DNA of 64,000 nt from Nageia nagi. Taxonomy: Eukaryota > Pinophyta. This document shows positions 20,741 to 34,300 of the stretch, piece after piece; the first letter of the stretch is position 1, and each line of letters opens with the position of its first letter. Both the position numbers and the translations under genes were made by a program. The notes below the pieces were generated by a model that saw nothing but the letters and a program-made list of their open reading frames with translations, searched no databases and was not told where the DNA came from. The stretch spans positions 48,360,001-48,424,000 of the forward strand of contig JBITNC010000001.1 in NCBI GenBank assembly GCA_050084985.1, in the 5' to 3' direction.

Positions 20741-23700
20741 GGTGATATTGCCCATGTTAATCAAGTGCATTTAATGGTCTAACTCATATAATGTGCAACC
20801 TAAGGACAATTCAAATCAATATGATGATAATAATAAGATGGCCTATCTATATTCATTTTGTTTGGTCATGCTAAATCTAAAACAAGAAGGAAGTGGATCT
20901 TTTTTTTCCCAAAAGGTGCCAAAAATGAGATTGATTATACTTTCCTATGCAACTTATTCTACATAATACACCAGCTTACACTACATGAAATGAGATGCAA
21001 GTGATGATACAATCCTATCCTATATGAGATATAATTAAAATAAAGTTATAATGTGATATTAGGTAACTTGTTATGTGTTTCTTCAAATGTATGACATAAT
21101 ACCTCACTAACTTCTATTGCTATGTTGTGACCATATTTCATCAACATTTTGTTAAAAAAAATTACACAATACTCTCTGTTCACTTTTAATGTTGATTGAT
21201 GAAATTATTATGTCTCTTGAGCTTTGTGTACTTTCACTAGAAAATCCATGAATACATCATCATCTTAAATAAACTCATTAGTAGCATTATCATTAATGGA
21301 AGCATTATCATGATTTATATTTATAGGATCATTATCCTTAACATATTTATTGTAAATAATAATACAATCCTTAACATCAATGATAATGCCATTATTGTTC
21401 TAAGTGTTGTGAAAAATAATCCTACTTTTATAGGGTTGATGATTAGCCCTATTTTTAGTTTTCTTTTTAATATCATCATATAGGAGAGTCATCATAAACA
21501 ACCTATCATTGATTATTATATGATCTTTTACTTTTATTAGTTTTATTTGGTATGATATATTTTTGAATGCAATGTCGTAATATCCATGCTCATCCATATC
21601 ATCATCTATGAATGGTCCAACATCTATAACAACATAATAAACATTATCATTATCACTATCATTCTCATGATTATATACAATTGACACATTATTTACATTA
21701 GGTATTTTTTCCTAGATTTTGTATATCACCATCAATGTCACTCCTATTTGTAAGTACATCATCATCAACTAGAGAAATCTCATCAATAGGAATTTTGTCA
21801 CTTGTATTGCTTAAGCTTGAATTTGTTAAACTAATTTGATCATAAGATTACCTTCTACCATGATCATCTTGCATATCAACAATTTGCAAAATAACCATAT
21901 TTTCAATCACCTTATCCACCTTTGGCATGCCATTATCATGTTGTGGTCTAAATGCACATAATAGCATATTAAATCCGTATTTAAGTAATTAAAACTTTAT
22001 GAAATCATTATTGCACATAAAAGCCATGATAACTTAAAAATATTTTCTTCCTATGATATATATGACTTGGGGTGAAGTTTGATGATGCAACGAAGAAAAA
22101 TAACTTGAAAATATAGGATTTTATGCAAAAATATTTTGTTCTTCAACCAAAAACCTCAAGAAATAGCATGCAATAATCCTAATTTACCTTCTAAAAGTTT
22201 CCTAACATGAATATATAAGGTTTTTCTAAGGTTTTAGGGTAAAATCATCCATATTATTTCCAAAAAATAGGTTCAAAATCTAGTTTTTGTTTTTTTTTTC
22301 CAAAAATAAAATTTCACAAAATAAAAAGCCTTAACTTTTTTACTATTTCTCAAAAAATATGATTCCTAAGTTTTGAGGAAAATTATGATGATCGCAAATC
22401 AAGCAAAACCTAGGGTTTCCATTGAAAATTTTCAAACAAAATGGATGCCCTAAAATTAAAATTTTTGATTTTTTAAGATAAGTTAGATTCACTAAATTTG
22501 TAGATATATAAAATTGGATTTGAGACATAAATACCTATGAATAGTGATCCAAAATATCCACTATAGTTGAATGCATACAATGACAATAATAAAAATATAT
22601 AGGGCATAAACCATATATAAATGATAAATCTAAATATTGGACCATACCAACAAGAAGAGAAAGATAACTTAACAAATGGACGAACTTACTTTCTGGTGTA
22701 ATTAGCTTGCAGAATGGATGATATATCATGACTTAAAAGGACTGTTGATGTTTGACGATATAATCTATGATAGTAATTTACCTAGGAATGGGTTGCCAAT
22801 GATCTTCCTTATCCAGAGTAGCTCACGAGTAGTCTTCTTAAGATGGATCTATCGTCCACAATCAAGACCACAACTTTAGTTACCGACAAATATGTTAGCA
22901 AATATGTTTGTAAGATTGTAAAATCTATAAGCAAGCTCAAGTAAACCAATTTCAAGTTTGATAGGTGACGTTGATAAACACTATAAAGTTGTTTGTCTAT
23001 GTTATCAAGTATTGAGAAGATTTAATAGTGGATTAAGGTACCTCCTCTCCTTTATGTACTTTCCAAACAAGCTTGAAGGTTACAATCTATTAACTCTACA
23101 AGTATAAAAGATCTTGAAATAAATAATATTTAATTGATATTCATTTATGATAAATATAATTGTATTTTAATTAAATATAAATTCAAAGTAAAGTATCTAC
23201 AATTTTTCCTTTTCTAACATTAACCCTAAATTTCAATAGGTAACTATGATGTGCCAAATAAGATAATCATAAAGAGTATATCATAATCACCTTACTATTT
23301 GGCATGTCCTTAACCACTATTAGTTACCTTAATTGCCTTATCACTCTTAACTTCCATAATTATGTATATTATGTTATATCTATAGAAAATTGTAAAGCCC
23401 ATCCATCATTATTACTATTTTTGTACCAATTAGACCCCCTTCTTATTGAAATTTTGCTTTTCTTTTGTTCCATTATTTATTTAAAATTGTTAGAGATATA
23501 CAAGGCCATCTTTATAAGGGTTTCTTAGAACCCTTTATTCTAAGAGGGAATAATAAGTTATTTTATTTAAGATTTGTTAGTATTTATTTCTCATTTTTGG
23601 GGTATTCTTACCTTTGGCGTATTTTTCCAAATCTATAAGCTTCCTTTGAATTATGGTTAATCAAACTAGTCTAATTACTTCCTTCTTTTGCATCTTTTTT

Positions 23701-24060
23701 TGAATCTCCTTCACATCAACGTATTCCTGGAGCTATTGTTTGACAAACTACTCTTTCTACCTTCTTTGTTAGCTTAAAAGAATCGTCAATCATTTTTGGT
23801 GCTTCAATTCCACTTGTATAGTTTTGTTACAATTTTTATCTTCATTTTTATTGTATTTTTTATATCTCTTCCATCTTCTGACCAATTTGAGATTATGTTC
23901 ATTGAATCTTCCATAAAATCCATGTCTTCAACCTCTTATTTTTCTCTCAAAATATGAATGGAATTATCATTTTTACATTCCTCATTTTTTTTTATATGCT
24001 TCTCCTTCTTGCTTCTTCCTTCATATTTTAGTACAAGATTTATTCTTTTTCTCTACATCT
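20741..24060. other. Unassigned intergenic DNA
   Basis: Very AT-rich. A minus-strand frame at 21400-21687 (95 codons) is acidic in its first third (ENDSDNDN, DDDMDEH) and has no recognised domain; it could be a remnant of a transposon protein. Nothing else stands out. Confidence 0.35.
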
Positions 24061-24480
24061 CTAAATTTTTTTCCTTTGATATTGCATTTCCATATGTTCC
24101 ATTTTCTTACAAACATTGCAACTTAATAGAATATTCTCATATTTGATGGGTTGTTCCAATACTTCGCCCTCTACATCCAATATAATACTCTTCAAAAGAT
24201 GTTTGGACACATTTACAAAAAACCTAGTTGTTAGCATTATGGTTTTGGCCTTTGTTATTGAATCAATAATTACCAATTTTCTAATTGATTTAGCTATGTC
24301 TACTAGTACATTCACATCCCGTAACTCTATGGTAGACCTCAAAGGGTTACCAAGATAAGAGTTACATGGATATTTTCTACCTTGGATAACATTTCTTTAA
24401 AAGTAGTCATTTTCTACCAAAAACCATTGCCAATCGCTTAAGATCATAACTACAACTTCACTTGCATCACTCGATTAACT
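24061..24480 (-). pseudogene. Second LINE ORF1-like fragment
   Basis: The minus-strand frame (24061-24342) ends with VEGEVLEQPIKYENILLSCNVCKKMEHME. This resembles the linker and zf-CCHC_4 knuckle that follow DUF4283 in plant LINE ORF1; the order C-x2-C-x4-H is present but the last cysteine is lost. Upstream, NVLVDIAKSIRKL could be the end of DUF4283. Stops lie further upstream. It has the same domain order as the fragment at 1400-1830. Moderate call. Confidence 0.4.
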
Positions 24481-24791
24481 TTCATATTCACAATAATGTA
24501 AAAATAATTTAATACTCAACACAATTATACAAATATAAAATTTTAACAAAATTTAATAATTATTTCATATAGTACATTGTAATAATGGTATGATTTTGAT
24601 AAATTGTAATAAGATCTTCAAAATAATTACAACGAATTAATTCTACCTAAAACTTTTAAAACTTATATGCTCTATTATTACTTGAAATCTAACTTTTTAA
24701 TTAAAGAATCAAGATACATCCACCTAATTTACTCCATATAAATGACTATTTAATTATACTTATAAATAATAATATAATAATTCTTATAATT

Positions 24792-24813
24792 TATATATAT
24801 ATATATATATATA
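24792..24813. repeat. (TA)n microsatellite
   Basis: About eleven TA dinucleotides. Similar short TA runs occur at about 32260-32277 and 43667-43687. Confidence 0.9.
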
Positions 24814-25153
24814 AAAGTTTCTTGAAAAGTTATCTTAAACATCAATATTAGCATATAAAGTAACAAGATCAATTTATCCGAAGTGAACCCTCTTATCCTA
24901 CTTAGATCTCTACACTACCGAAATGGACAAATGGCACATTTAAAGTGCAAAGGAAGATATTTTCCTGAGAGGAATCCAAAAAAGAAGTGGACGCTACCAT
25001 TCTTGTCTGAAGGTGGAAGAAAAAATTGCACACTGCTGCTCTTACGTTAGGCCACCCACGGCTACATTCAGTGCTAACTTGTTCGTAATCAAACCACCAA
25101 CAACAATAAAAAATTGCTATTGTTTTTAATCAACCAAAGTACTAGTTATCATA
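24814..25153 (+). promoter_or_regulatory. Presumed promoter and 5' UTR of the transporter gene
   Basis: Inferred only from position upstream of the ATG at 25154. The last 200 bases are less AT-rich than the DNA before them, as expected near a transcription start. I see no convincing TATA box close by, and the transcription start cannot be placed. Confidence 0.35.
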
Positions 25154-25378
25154 ATGTCTGCCAGTACTGCCGTATCGTTGCAGTCTCTACTGATTACACA
25201 TAGCGGGAGCCTTAGCCTAAGAAGAAGAAGATCCGAGTCTTCAATTTCATTTTGTGAAAGAATTAGAGGATCCCATCATCCTCTAGGTTGTAGAATGATA
25301 GCTATGGCATCCAGGAAACACAAGGAATCATCTGAAGACCAGGGATTGTCAGTGCTCAACTGGGTCAGGCACAGGAAG
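25154..25378 (+). CDS. pSuT: Exon 1: start and chloroplast transit-like peptide
   Basis: 75 codons. It begins [20 protein letters not shown], rich in Ser and Arg and almost free of acidic residues, as in chloroplast transit peptides. It ends at AGGAAG before GTATGC, in phase 0, which fits exon 2. The link to exon 2 crosses a 12.6-kb intron and rests on phase, the gap in the N-terminus and the targeting signal. Conservation of such peptides is too low to confirm it. Confidence 0.62.
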
Positions 25379-28300
25379 GTATGCGAATGAATTTCGTTCT
25401 TTGTTTGATGGTTCTAGTTTTAGAAATCAGAAATGGGCATCACGCATTAGTGGGATTTGAAGTTTTTTTGAGAACAATACCCACAGAGTTTACTTCTTTG
25501 AAACAAGCAGAACCTCGTAAGGCTGATCTTTTTGAGTTTATGATCTTCATTTTTTTTTTTTTTCAATTGTTTGTTTAGTTAATGTGCCCTGTAACTTATC
25601 TATCTTTTTACTACCATGGGCATATTGTGAGCAGAAGTGATGGTATGGTCATGCTTGGCTCGCATCTCGGCAGTTTTTTCAAGCACTCGTCGAGTCTCAC
25701 TACTATGGTCCCAACGATACCACAAGCTCTCAACAAGAGGGGTCTAGGTCAATGGTGTCACTTAAGAATAGCAAAAAAATGAAAAAGATAGTTGTAAATA
25801 TAAATGGTAGATCTGAACTTTGTTTCTACGAAATTTCAAATTGGTAGATTGGGCCTTAGCCTTCATTTTATACACTAAAAGTTTGCACACAAACATCAAA
25901 TGTACACTAGATCTAGCCCTCCTCAAGCTATGTCGTCATTCCTGACAATTAGAATTTAGATGACTAAAAGTAAAGTGAATCTCCTCCAATGTATATGTTT
26001 GGAAGCCAATGAACAAGGATGGTCATCTGCTCGCAAAGTTTGTTTAGTGATAAGATTTATAGGTGCCTCTTCTAGAAGTTGTGCTATCTGTCCAGTCACG
26101 CTTTTCAATGTTGGTAGTGGTCTAGCCATCAATGGCCTCTTTTCTCCAATCATACAACTCGTCTTATTTTGGTGGGGGTCAAGGGAGCGCTAAAACCCTT
26201 GGGGGTTCATGTACAAAAGGGGAGTGAATGTCAAACATGCTACTACCATAAAATAGTGTCTTACCGAGCCTCAAGGATACCATTTATAGAACAAGCATGT
26301 GATTAGTTTGTAGATGTAGTCAGCTCATTAGTATACTTGTTCATGGAAATAAGAAAGACCTGCATAATATACCGACCATTATTACTCTTCTTATAGAAAA
26401 ACAATTATTCTCCTACTTGTTCAATGGACATGCTCAAAGACATTAACCTTGAAATTTAGGGGAGTGTACCACCCATTCTTGCCTCACTCAAACCTCATAG
26501 GCATTAAATATGTATATCTATGCCCGACCCACTTCTTAGCATCAAAATTATGATCCTCCATATAATTATTAATGGTAAAGATCGTAGGCACTACGCGTAA
26601 ATAACATTGTTGTTGTATTATCCTAGCATCCATGAAATCAGCTGCAACTTTTTCCCAATTCTCTAATACAGAGTGACAAGGATTAACATTATATCAATGT
26701 TGGTGATTGTCCAATTATATAGAATATAGCTGAGTTAGCTTTGTCCAGATTGAATCTGATGAGAACTAGTCAAATGGGATAACAATGTTCTTCACCAAAT
26801 TGATGGTGCATCCACCTATCAAGTTAATTTATAATCCAGTTGTTCTGGCAAGCTCCAGTCCAACTCTCTAAGAGTGCTTTGAAAAATAATGGAGAGGATG
26901 AAGTGTCACAATAATTTTCCTTGACAAACACTAGTTCTCTTGGGCAGATCCTCGCCTAGCAAGCAGATAATGAAACCAAGCTGCAAGAAATGATACGGGC
27001 ATTTTACACAGTGCTCTTCCAAAATCATGCACTGACAACATGATAGATTCCTTTTCAAAGCAAATTTCAAGATCTCTAAGGTTTACGATAGCTCCTATTC
27101 TGAGAAGCGCAAGTTCTAGGTATGCAGCTTTGAGCATAGTTGAGAGATTCAGACACAAACAATGCGTAAGGTATAATCTTGTCAAAAACATGGATTTTTC
27201 ATAAGAAAACATCAAGATTTTTAAATATATGCAATTTTAAAATATTTGCCAAGAACATGGTGATTTTTGGAATATTCCAAAAGATAATGACTGTTTGTGA
27301 TTACTCTGTGAGTAGTACAATTTAAATACTTGTTTAATTATGTTAACATATTTGGGATTCAACTAATACTGGGAAGGTGGACTCTTTTTAAAATCTCAGA
27401 CTTTGCGAAAAAAACATAAAACTTATGAAATTATATGTAATATTGAACAGCAAAACCTTGTTAACTTGTGAGATTTTGAAAAACTTGCCAAAATTGGCTA
27501 TTTTTGGAATATACTAAAATATGTCAGTTTTTCTTTTTTGGGTGAGATGATGGATGTAGACAAGTCTCTTATGAATAAGAGATTGTACACTATTGGTTAC
27601 CAAAAAAATCGAGATTAAGATGACTTCAATGCAGGTAACTTCTAGGCTAGTCCATCCAGCAATAAATTGAAGGTTCAACAGGCTTCAAGTCAAGTTGGAA
27701 ATTCTTGATTTTATATTTTCAACTTCCATCATACTTCATGGCCTACTCTGTCCCTTACTATTGGGTTGGGTTAACGCTACTACATTTACATTGCTGGTAA
27801 CAAGGCATTGTGCAACCAACTGTTCCATTGAATCCTTGAAGAGTACAGTTCAGTGAGATTTCACTTCATATTACTGCTTTGAGTTAATCCTTAGGCATCC
27901 TTATCAATATCAAAGACATGCTATTCATGATGGGCAATAGACTAGACTTCAGAAGGATGGTCAACTTTTCAAACTTACATCTTGAACATACATTATACTT
28001 ATTAATATTCTTTTCTGTTTGGTTGTAGAAATAGCTTTAGACTTTTGAGCCCCTAGGGGGGAAACATTTCTTCTTTACATATTGTTGCAGCTTCAATATA
28101 TAGAATCTGAAACTTGTCTAAAATTTTACAAAACTCAAAATCCAACATAAAATGAAAGATAAATCTAACAATATTTTTCAAAATAGGAAAACAACTGCTG
28201 AATCCTTATAATAGATATAAAGAAGAGAGAAAAAAATTACAAAACCTTTTTTGATAAGGGAATGATTTCTAATTATAGGGATAGGAGTGTCCCATCATTT

Positions 28301-31300
28301 CCACAATTTTCGTCTCATCCCAAAAGGGCTCTTGATAGTTTGTTTTCTTCTTCTTTTGGCTCTTTTATCGCTTACATGTGGGATAACTGTTACAACTTCG
28401 CAAGGAAAAATAGTACCTGTTATAATTTATACGAACAAAAAATAATCTCAAATATAAGCATTGTAATTATATATTAGGGAATATCAGAAATAGAAATATG
28501 CAGATGCAGATTGTAAAAAATAAGAGCACTTCTTTATATTATCGTTTGCTTCTTCGAGGGTGCAACCTCCAAAATAATCAGAGCTTGAATTACAATTCTT
28601 CACACTCATCCTTTCACCTTTCACCAAGAGTTTTTATAATGTTTTGAATCTTCTCTTCACTATCACATTGTCCATCCAAATTCTAATCCTAATATATCAC
28701 TTTGGTGGGAAATAAAACAATACAAAGCACCATAGGACATATAACATCTAAACATTACTTATGTATGATAATTACACCTAAACATTATAAGGTAAGATTA
28801 TTATATAATGCGGACATAGGTGGTTACGTAACATGCCACACGCTTGGAAAGCTTTCACCTCAAAGCTTGAACTTTGGAAATTGTTGTTGAATGTTGTAGA
28901 GCAATTCCCATGTGGCACCTTCAGGTTGTAGCCCATACCATTGGACCACCACTTTTGTAATTGTGTAGGTGTTCCATGATTAAGGATGGCTTTAGGTTTG
29001 AGAAGTATGGAAGCCTCTTCATCTAACTTAGGAATTGTGTGTTGAATCAGAATGTTAGTGGAACATTGGGTGAATTTTGGAAGTTGGTGGTAACTCCAAT
29101 TTGTAGGCAACCTGTTTGATTTGTGGAAGTTGATCATAGAATTGTGGAGCTAGTTTTTGACAACCCTTAAGTTTCAAGGAGGTTTGGTTATATGTTTGGA
29201 GGTGAAAATAAATTATGTCTTTATTATTGAATTATCTCTTTGACTTGTATTGATTTGCTTATTGTTTAATATTATTATGAGTTGCTACCAACTTGTCCTT
29301 GAGAGCCCTAATTGTATCATTATGCGTTGTGAGATTTGAATTTATTGCATCAACCCTAGAATTGCTTGATAGTTGTGAAATCAGAGATGGTGGGGGTTGT
29401 TTGTGAATGACTTCATTTAGTGTCATTTTAGTTGAAAAAAATTGATAGGAAGTGTTGCACCACCATTCTACCAATGGAAGCTGTCAACCCCATTTGGACT
29501 ATTTTTCAATACAAACCGCTTATTGCAAGTCTACAAACATTTGTTAACTACTTCTCGTTGGCCATTTGTTTGCTGGTGGTAAGTTGAGCTAAGCTTTAAT
29601 TGAAGCCTTTTCTATTTGAACAATTCTTGCCACCAAAACTTATTGGCGAAGATGGGGTCTTTGTCATTGATAGTTGATTGAGGCATGCCATGCAATCTGA
29701 ATGTTTACTTCAAATGGAGTTGTGCTATAGTGGTTGCTATGAATTGGTGGGCTAGAGTGCAAAAATGAGCATATTTGGTAAGTTTGTCAACCACTACCAT
29801 AATTGTTTTGCCCTCTTGAAGTTGGAAGTCCCTTAATGAAATCCATCGAGATGTTAGACTAAGGAATGGTGGGAATAGGAAGTGGTTTGAGAAGATCATG
29901 AGTTTTAATGTTTTTCCCTTTACTGTTATTAACAATGGTCAAAGATGCTGAAAAAAATCCTTGGCATCCTTTTTTCTCCCTTCTCGAAAGAAGTTCCTTT
30001 TCACCTTATTATCATAGTATGATAGAAGCCTAAATGACCTATTGGAGTGGAATCCAACCCATGAAGCAACTTTGTTTTAAGGTTGGACTGACAAGGAAAC
30101 CAGTTGTCCTTTATAGTGGAATATCCCACCTTGTCACAAGTAATATTTTGTGACTTGGAATCAACATCTTAATTTTGAAGGATTTTGGAATTTTTTGGGG
30201 TTGTGGGTCCATTCTGCCTTGACCTACTTTATCCAATCTACCCTAGGTAAGGATAGGACACAAGGATTCCAAATTCTTCGAATAGTCTAGAAAGTGTATC
30301 ATCCACCACATTCTCTTTTCCTTTCTGGAATGTGATTTCTTAATCATACCCCAATACTTTGATAACCCATTTCTCTTGATCAAGAGAGGATACTTGTAAT
30401 TCTACTTTAAATTGTGGTGATCTGTCTTGATTTGAAAGTGTCTCTTGAGTAGATACAATCTCCAATGATGAAATGCATACATGATTGGCCAACATTTCCT
30501 TGTCATATGTAGATTTTGGCAAGATTTTTCCTATGCAAGGCCTTACTGATGTAGGCAATGGAGCATCCTTCTTGCATGAGGACTGCTCCCATACCTATTC
30601 TTGAAGCATCACTTTCTATAACAAATGCCTTTGTGAAGTGTGGCATGGCTATTACTGGACTGGTACACATGGTGTGCTTTAGTTGTCCAAAAGCCCTTAC
30701 AGTTGTCTCAGTCCAATGAAACAATTCTTTCACAATATGAGGTGTGGTTGTTTTCCATAGTCCTTTACAAATTAGGATTAATACTCAGTGAGTCCTAGGA
30801 ATCTGAACAAACTCTTCAAAGCAGTGGGTTTTGCCCAATTCGGCATGGCTTCTACATTTTTGGGGTCAAGCCATATTCCTTTCTCTAAAACTCTATGCCC
30901 CAATATTCTGCTTTTTAAATCCCAAAAGCACATTTGGACCTTTTGAGATAAAGCTGATTTTCCTAGAGCAACTGCAATAACTCTTTGATGTGATGAATAT
31001 GATCCTCCCAAGATTGATTGTAAATGAGAATGTCATCAAAGAACACCAACACAAACTTTTAGAGATATGATTACAACACTTTATTCATCAAACTTTAGAA
31101 GGTGGAAGTGCATTGTGAAGAATTAATCATGTATAGAGATTTGTCTATTGGGTTTTAAGCATACAAAGAGACATGGGAGTTATAAAAAACATTATGAAAC
31201 TCAACTACCATTGGAAAGTGAAGGGTCATGCTTGAAATGTATTATATTGCAGAATAGTTTGCTCATTTGAGCAATCTGCATTTGTGTCATAATTGTAAAG

Positions 31301-34300
31301 CAATAAAAGGCTCCATTTGGCATATAAAATCTTATATTCTTGTCTCTATCATTTCACTATTGTGTTATTGTGTTTAGCGTGCAGGCTATCATCTTTCAAG
31401 GCTTGTTGGGCAAAATCTATGACCTGTATATGCATACTAATGGTGATCTAGATATTCTTTGTCCTACAAAATCTAACCCAACTTATTTAACCTTGTCGGG
31501 CACACAATTTTAGACTGCTCGTGCTTTGAAGCATTAGTCTTAGATTGAATGCGGTTTGTAGAGTTAGCCCAAAACACTCAAAACTTGTTCTAGTGAATTT
31601 GATTTCCTGTCCTAAAACCACTTTTTCCATTTTGGATTTTTTTGTGCTTGTTTATAGACTTCTTGTTCGATTCTTGGTAATGTTTGGGCTTAATCAAGTA
31701 GTGAGGAGATTTTCAATGTTTGAGGTAAGGAATATCTTCCTTGCTCATTCTAATTTGGTGGTTTCCCGAGCAAAGGTCCAAATTGGTGAAGAATTTCACC
31801 TCATACAATTCATCCAATAAATCATCTATTGCAAGGATTGGGAATTTGTATTTGATGGTGATATTTTAGTTCCATGAAGTATAAGACTTTTCTTGCTTTA
31901 AGATCAATAGTAGTAGAATTGAAAAAGGGTTGACACTCTTGCATTGATAGTTTCCTAACAATCTGCTCAATCTTGATTTTTTGTTGGTTAGGGTGTCCAT
32001 AGGGATGAATGTTGGGTGGGTGTCTTCCAAAAATTAGGTGAATTTTATGATCTTGTTTTTTGACAGAAGGTACGTAAGATTTCTTCAAATAGGCTAGTAT
32101 ATCCATTCAAATAGCTTGCATATCTTGAGGGGTTTCTTTGGCCAACATTGCGGATTAGTTAAGATCTAAGTTGCATGAAAAGTGGAAACGTTTCCAAGTT
32201 TCCGAAATAGGCATGCTTGAAAAATGTGACCCCTCCAAAATGGGTACATCGGAAATTTTTATATATATATATATATAAACTTGCAAAAAAAAAGAATGAT
32301 AAACATATATAACATTTTAGAAGGAAAACCATGTCTATATTAACTCCCATAGATGATTACATGATGTAAAATCCAAAATAAGGCTTTATAGATGAAGCTT
32401 TACAAGTTTCCCAAGGTTTCCGAAATGGAAATGCAACTGTTTTAGATTTTTCTTGCAACTTAGGTTCAAATGATAGATTTAGGTACTTACTCCATGAGAG
32501 CTCTTTTGGAGTAGCTTATCCATCCTACGTGAGGTGATAATCTATGTAGGACTTGTTGGTTCAATGTATGGAACCTTCTACAATAAATTTCATCAATAAT
32601 TTTGAAAATCCCATAATATTGACCTTAGAGTCCTTAACTATTACCATCCTAACACCATATCACAACCACCTAATCGAAGGGCATATATAGTGGCGATTTA
32701 TAACTACCCATGGCTAAGTGAATGTTGGACACTTCGTTTTGTAAGACATCTTTCCCCCATTGGCCACCAACATTTGGAAATAATTGTAGAATGGTTGGCC
32801 ATCATTGTAATAACTGAAGTATGAGCACTACTCAAATCTAATAACACTACCACCTTTTTTCCTTTAATTTGTTTGATCACTCCATTCCTAATTTTTTCGA
32901 TCATTTTCAATCTTAATTTATCTCATCACTCTCATTCTTTATTTATTCAATCAGTTTCATTGTTTGAGGCATGGTGATCCTTGCTAGGGCATGTATAGAA
33001 ATCTTGAGAACTTCCTCCTCTAGTGATTGTTCTGCAGATTTTACAAGGGGCTCCTCCAGAGATTCTTTTGTTACTACACATACTTAAATTGAGGAGTCAA
33101 TTTCCATATCTAATAAATAGATTTCTTGTTCCTTACATTTGTGCCTTGATGTTCATTTTTCATCACAATCATAATAGAGCTCCATTTCTTCTGATGACAA
33201 CCTTTTGACAATAACTGGTTTAGGTGTTGTACATGTTATATTCCAATTGGGCTGATTAGTTTTATTATTAAAAGGCGGTAGATGATTGCTCTTTCATTGC
33301 ATGCTACATTTCCCTTTAACCAGCTTGGCCAACCTTAAACTTTCATCCAAGTGTTTGGGTTGAACATATGAACCTCAACTTATTACAATCGTGCAAGGAA
33401 AAATACTACTTGGTATAATCTATGAACAAAAATAAGCTTAGAATGTAAACATTTTTATTATATCTATGGAACAAGAAATACTAGAACTAGAAATACACAG
33501 TTGAAGATGGTCGAAAATAAGAGCACTTCCCTGTAATATCATTAGCCTCTTTGAGGGAACAACCTCCAAAATGAGATAAGTTTGGATTACAATTATTCAC
33601 ACTCATTCCCTTGGTTTTCACCAAGGGTTTTTATAATGCTACGAATCTTCACTATCATACCACTCACCCAAACTCTAAACCTAACATATCACTTTTGGTG
33701 AAAAATATAACATTACAAAGTACCATAGGACATATAACATTTGAATATTATGGAATATACCTAAACTTTATCCCTATATTTATCGCATACCTTGAAAGTA
33801 ATTTTTCCACTTTCTTCAACAAAACTTTGCAAATCATAATAGCATTTATTTAAATTACTTTACATAACAACTTTGTTGCATCTACCAATAGATATCCCCT
33901 TTTATGTGTATGGAATATGTCTAATCCTAACAATTTTTTTCATAAATACAAATATATAACAATATAACATTTAATGGGAATCATTTTTTGCATTGCATCC
34001 TTGAAAGATTGTTTTGATTAAGCATTAGGTGATTTTATCCATATTATAGACATGCCATTCATGATGGGAAATAGAATTCAAAATGATGGTCAACAATTCA
34101 AACCTAAATCTTCTTGAAGTTGTACGAGTCTTGTCAATATTTGTTTTAGTTTGGTTGTATCATTAGCTGTAGCCTTTTGCTAGCTTTAAGTCTCTATGGG
34201 TTCCTTTTGCTTCTTGAACTCAAGCACCTACTATCGAGTCCTACTGACCTACTTTGGTCACTCGGGGACATGAATAAAACTTCTTTCTTTCTTCTAACAG

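Larger units (their letters stand above)
28388..33747 (-). mobile_element. Decayed Ty3/gypsy chromovirus in intron 1
   Basis: On the minus strand, remnants appear in Ty3/gypsy order: zinc knuckle ([12 protein letters not shown], about 33100-33150), protease, reverse transcriptase, RNase H, integrase and a C-terminal chromodomain. LTR-like direct repeats of about 367 bp bound it. Most of gag is missing, because only about 230 bp separate the right repeat from the knuckle. No convincing PBS, polypurine tract or target duplication was found, so the repeat boundaries are tentative. It is antisense to the host gene and long dead. Confidence 0.75.

Noticed and set aside
28778-29137. 119-codon minus frame taken as a single protein
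   Set aside because: It is the chromovirus C-terminal region read in the wrong frame for part of its length. The chromodomain wording appears in a neighbouring frame.
31545-31820. 91-codon + strand open frame
   Set aside because: Antisense shadow of chromovirus reverse transcriptase, which the minus strand shows around [13 protein letters not shown].
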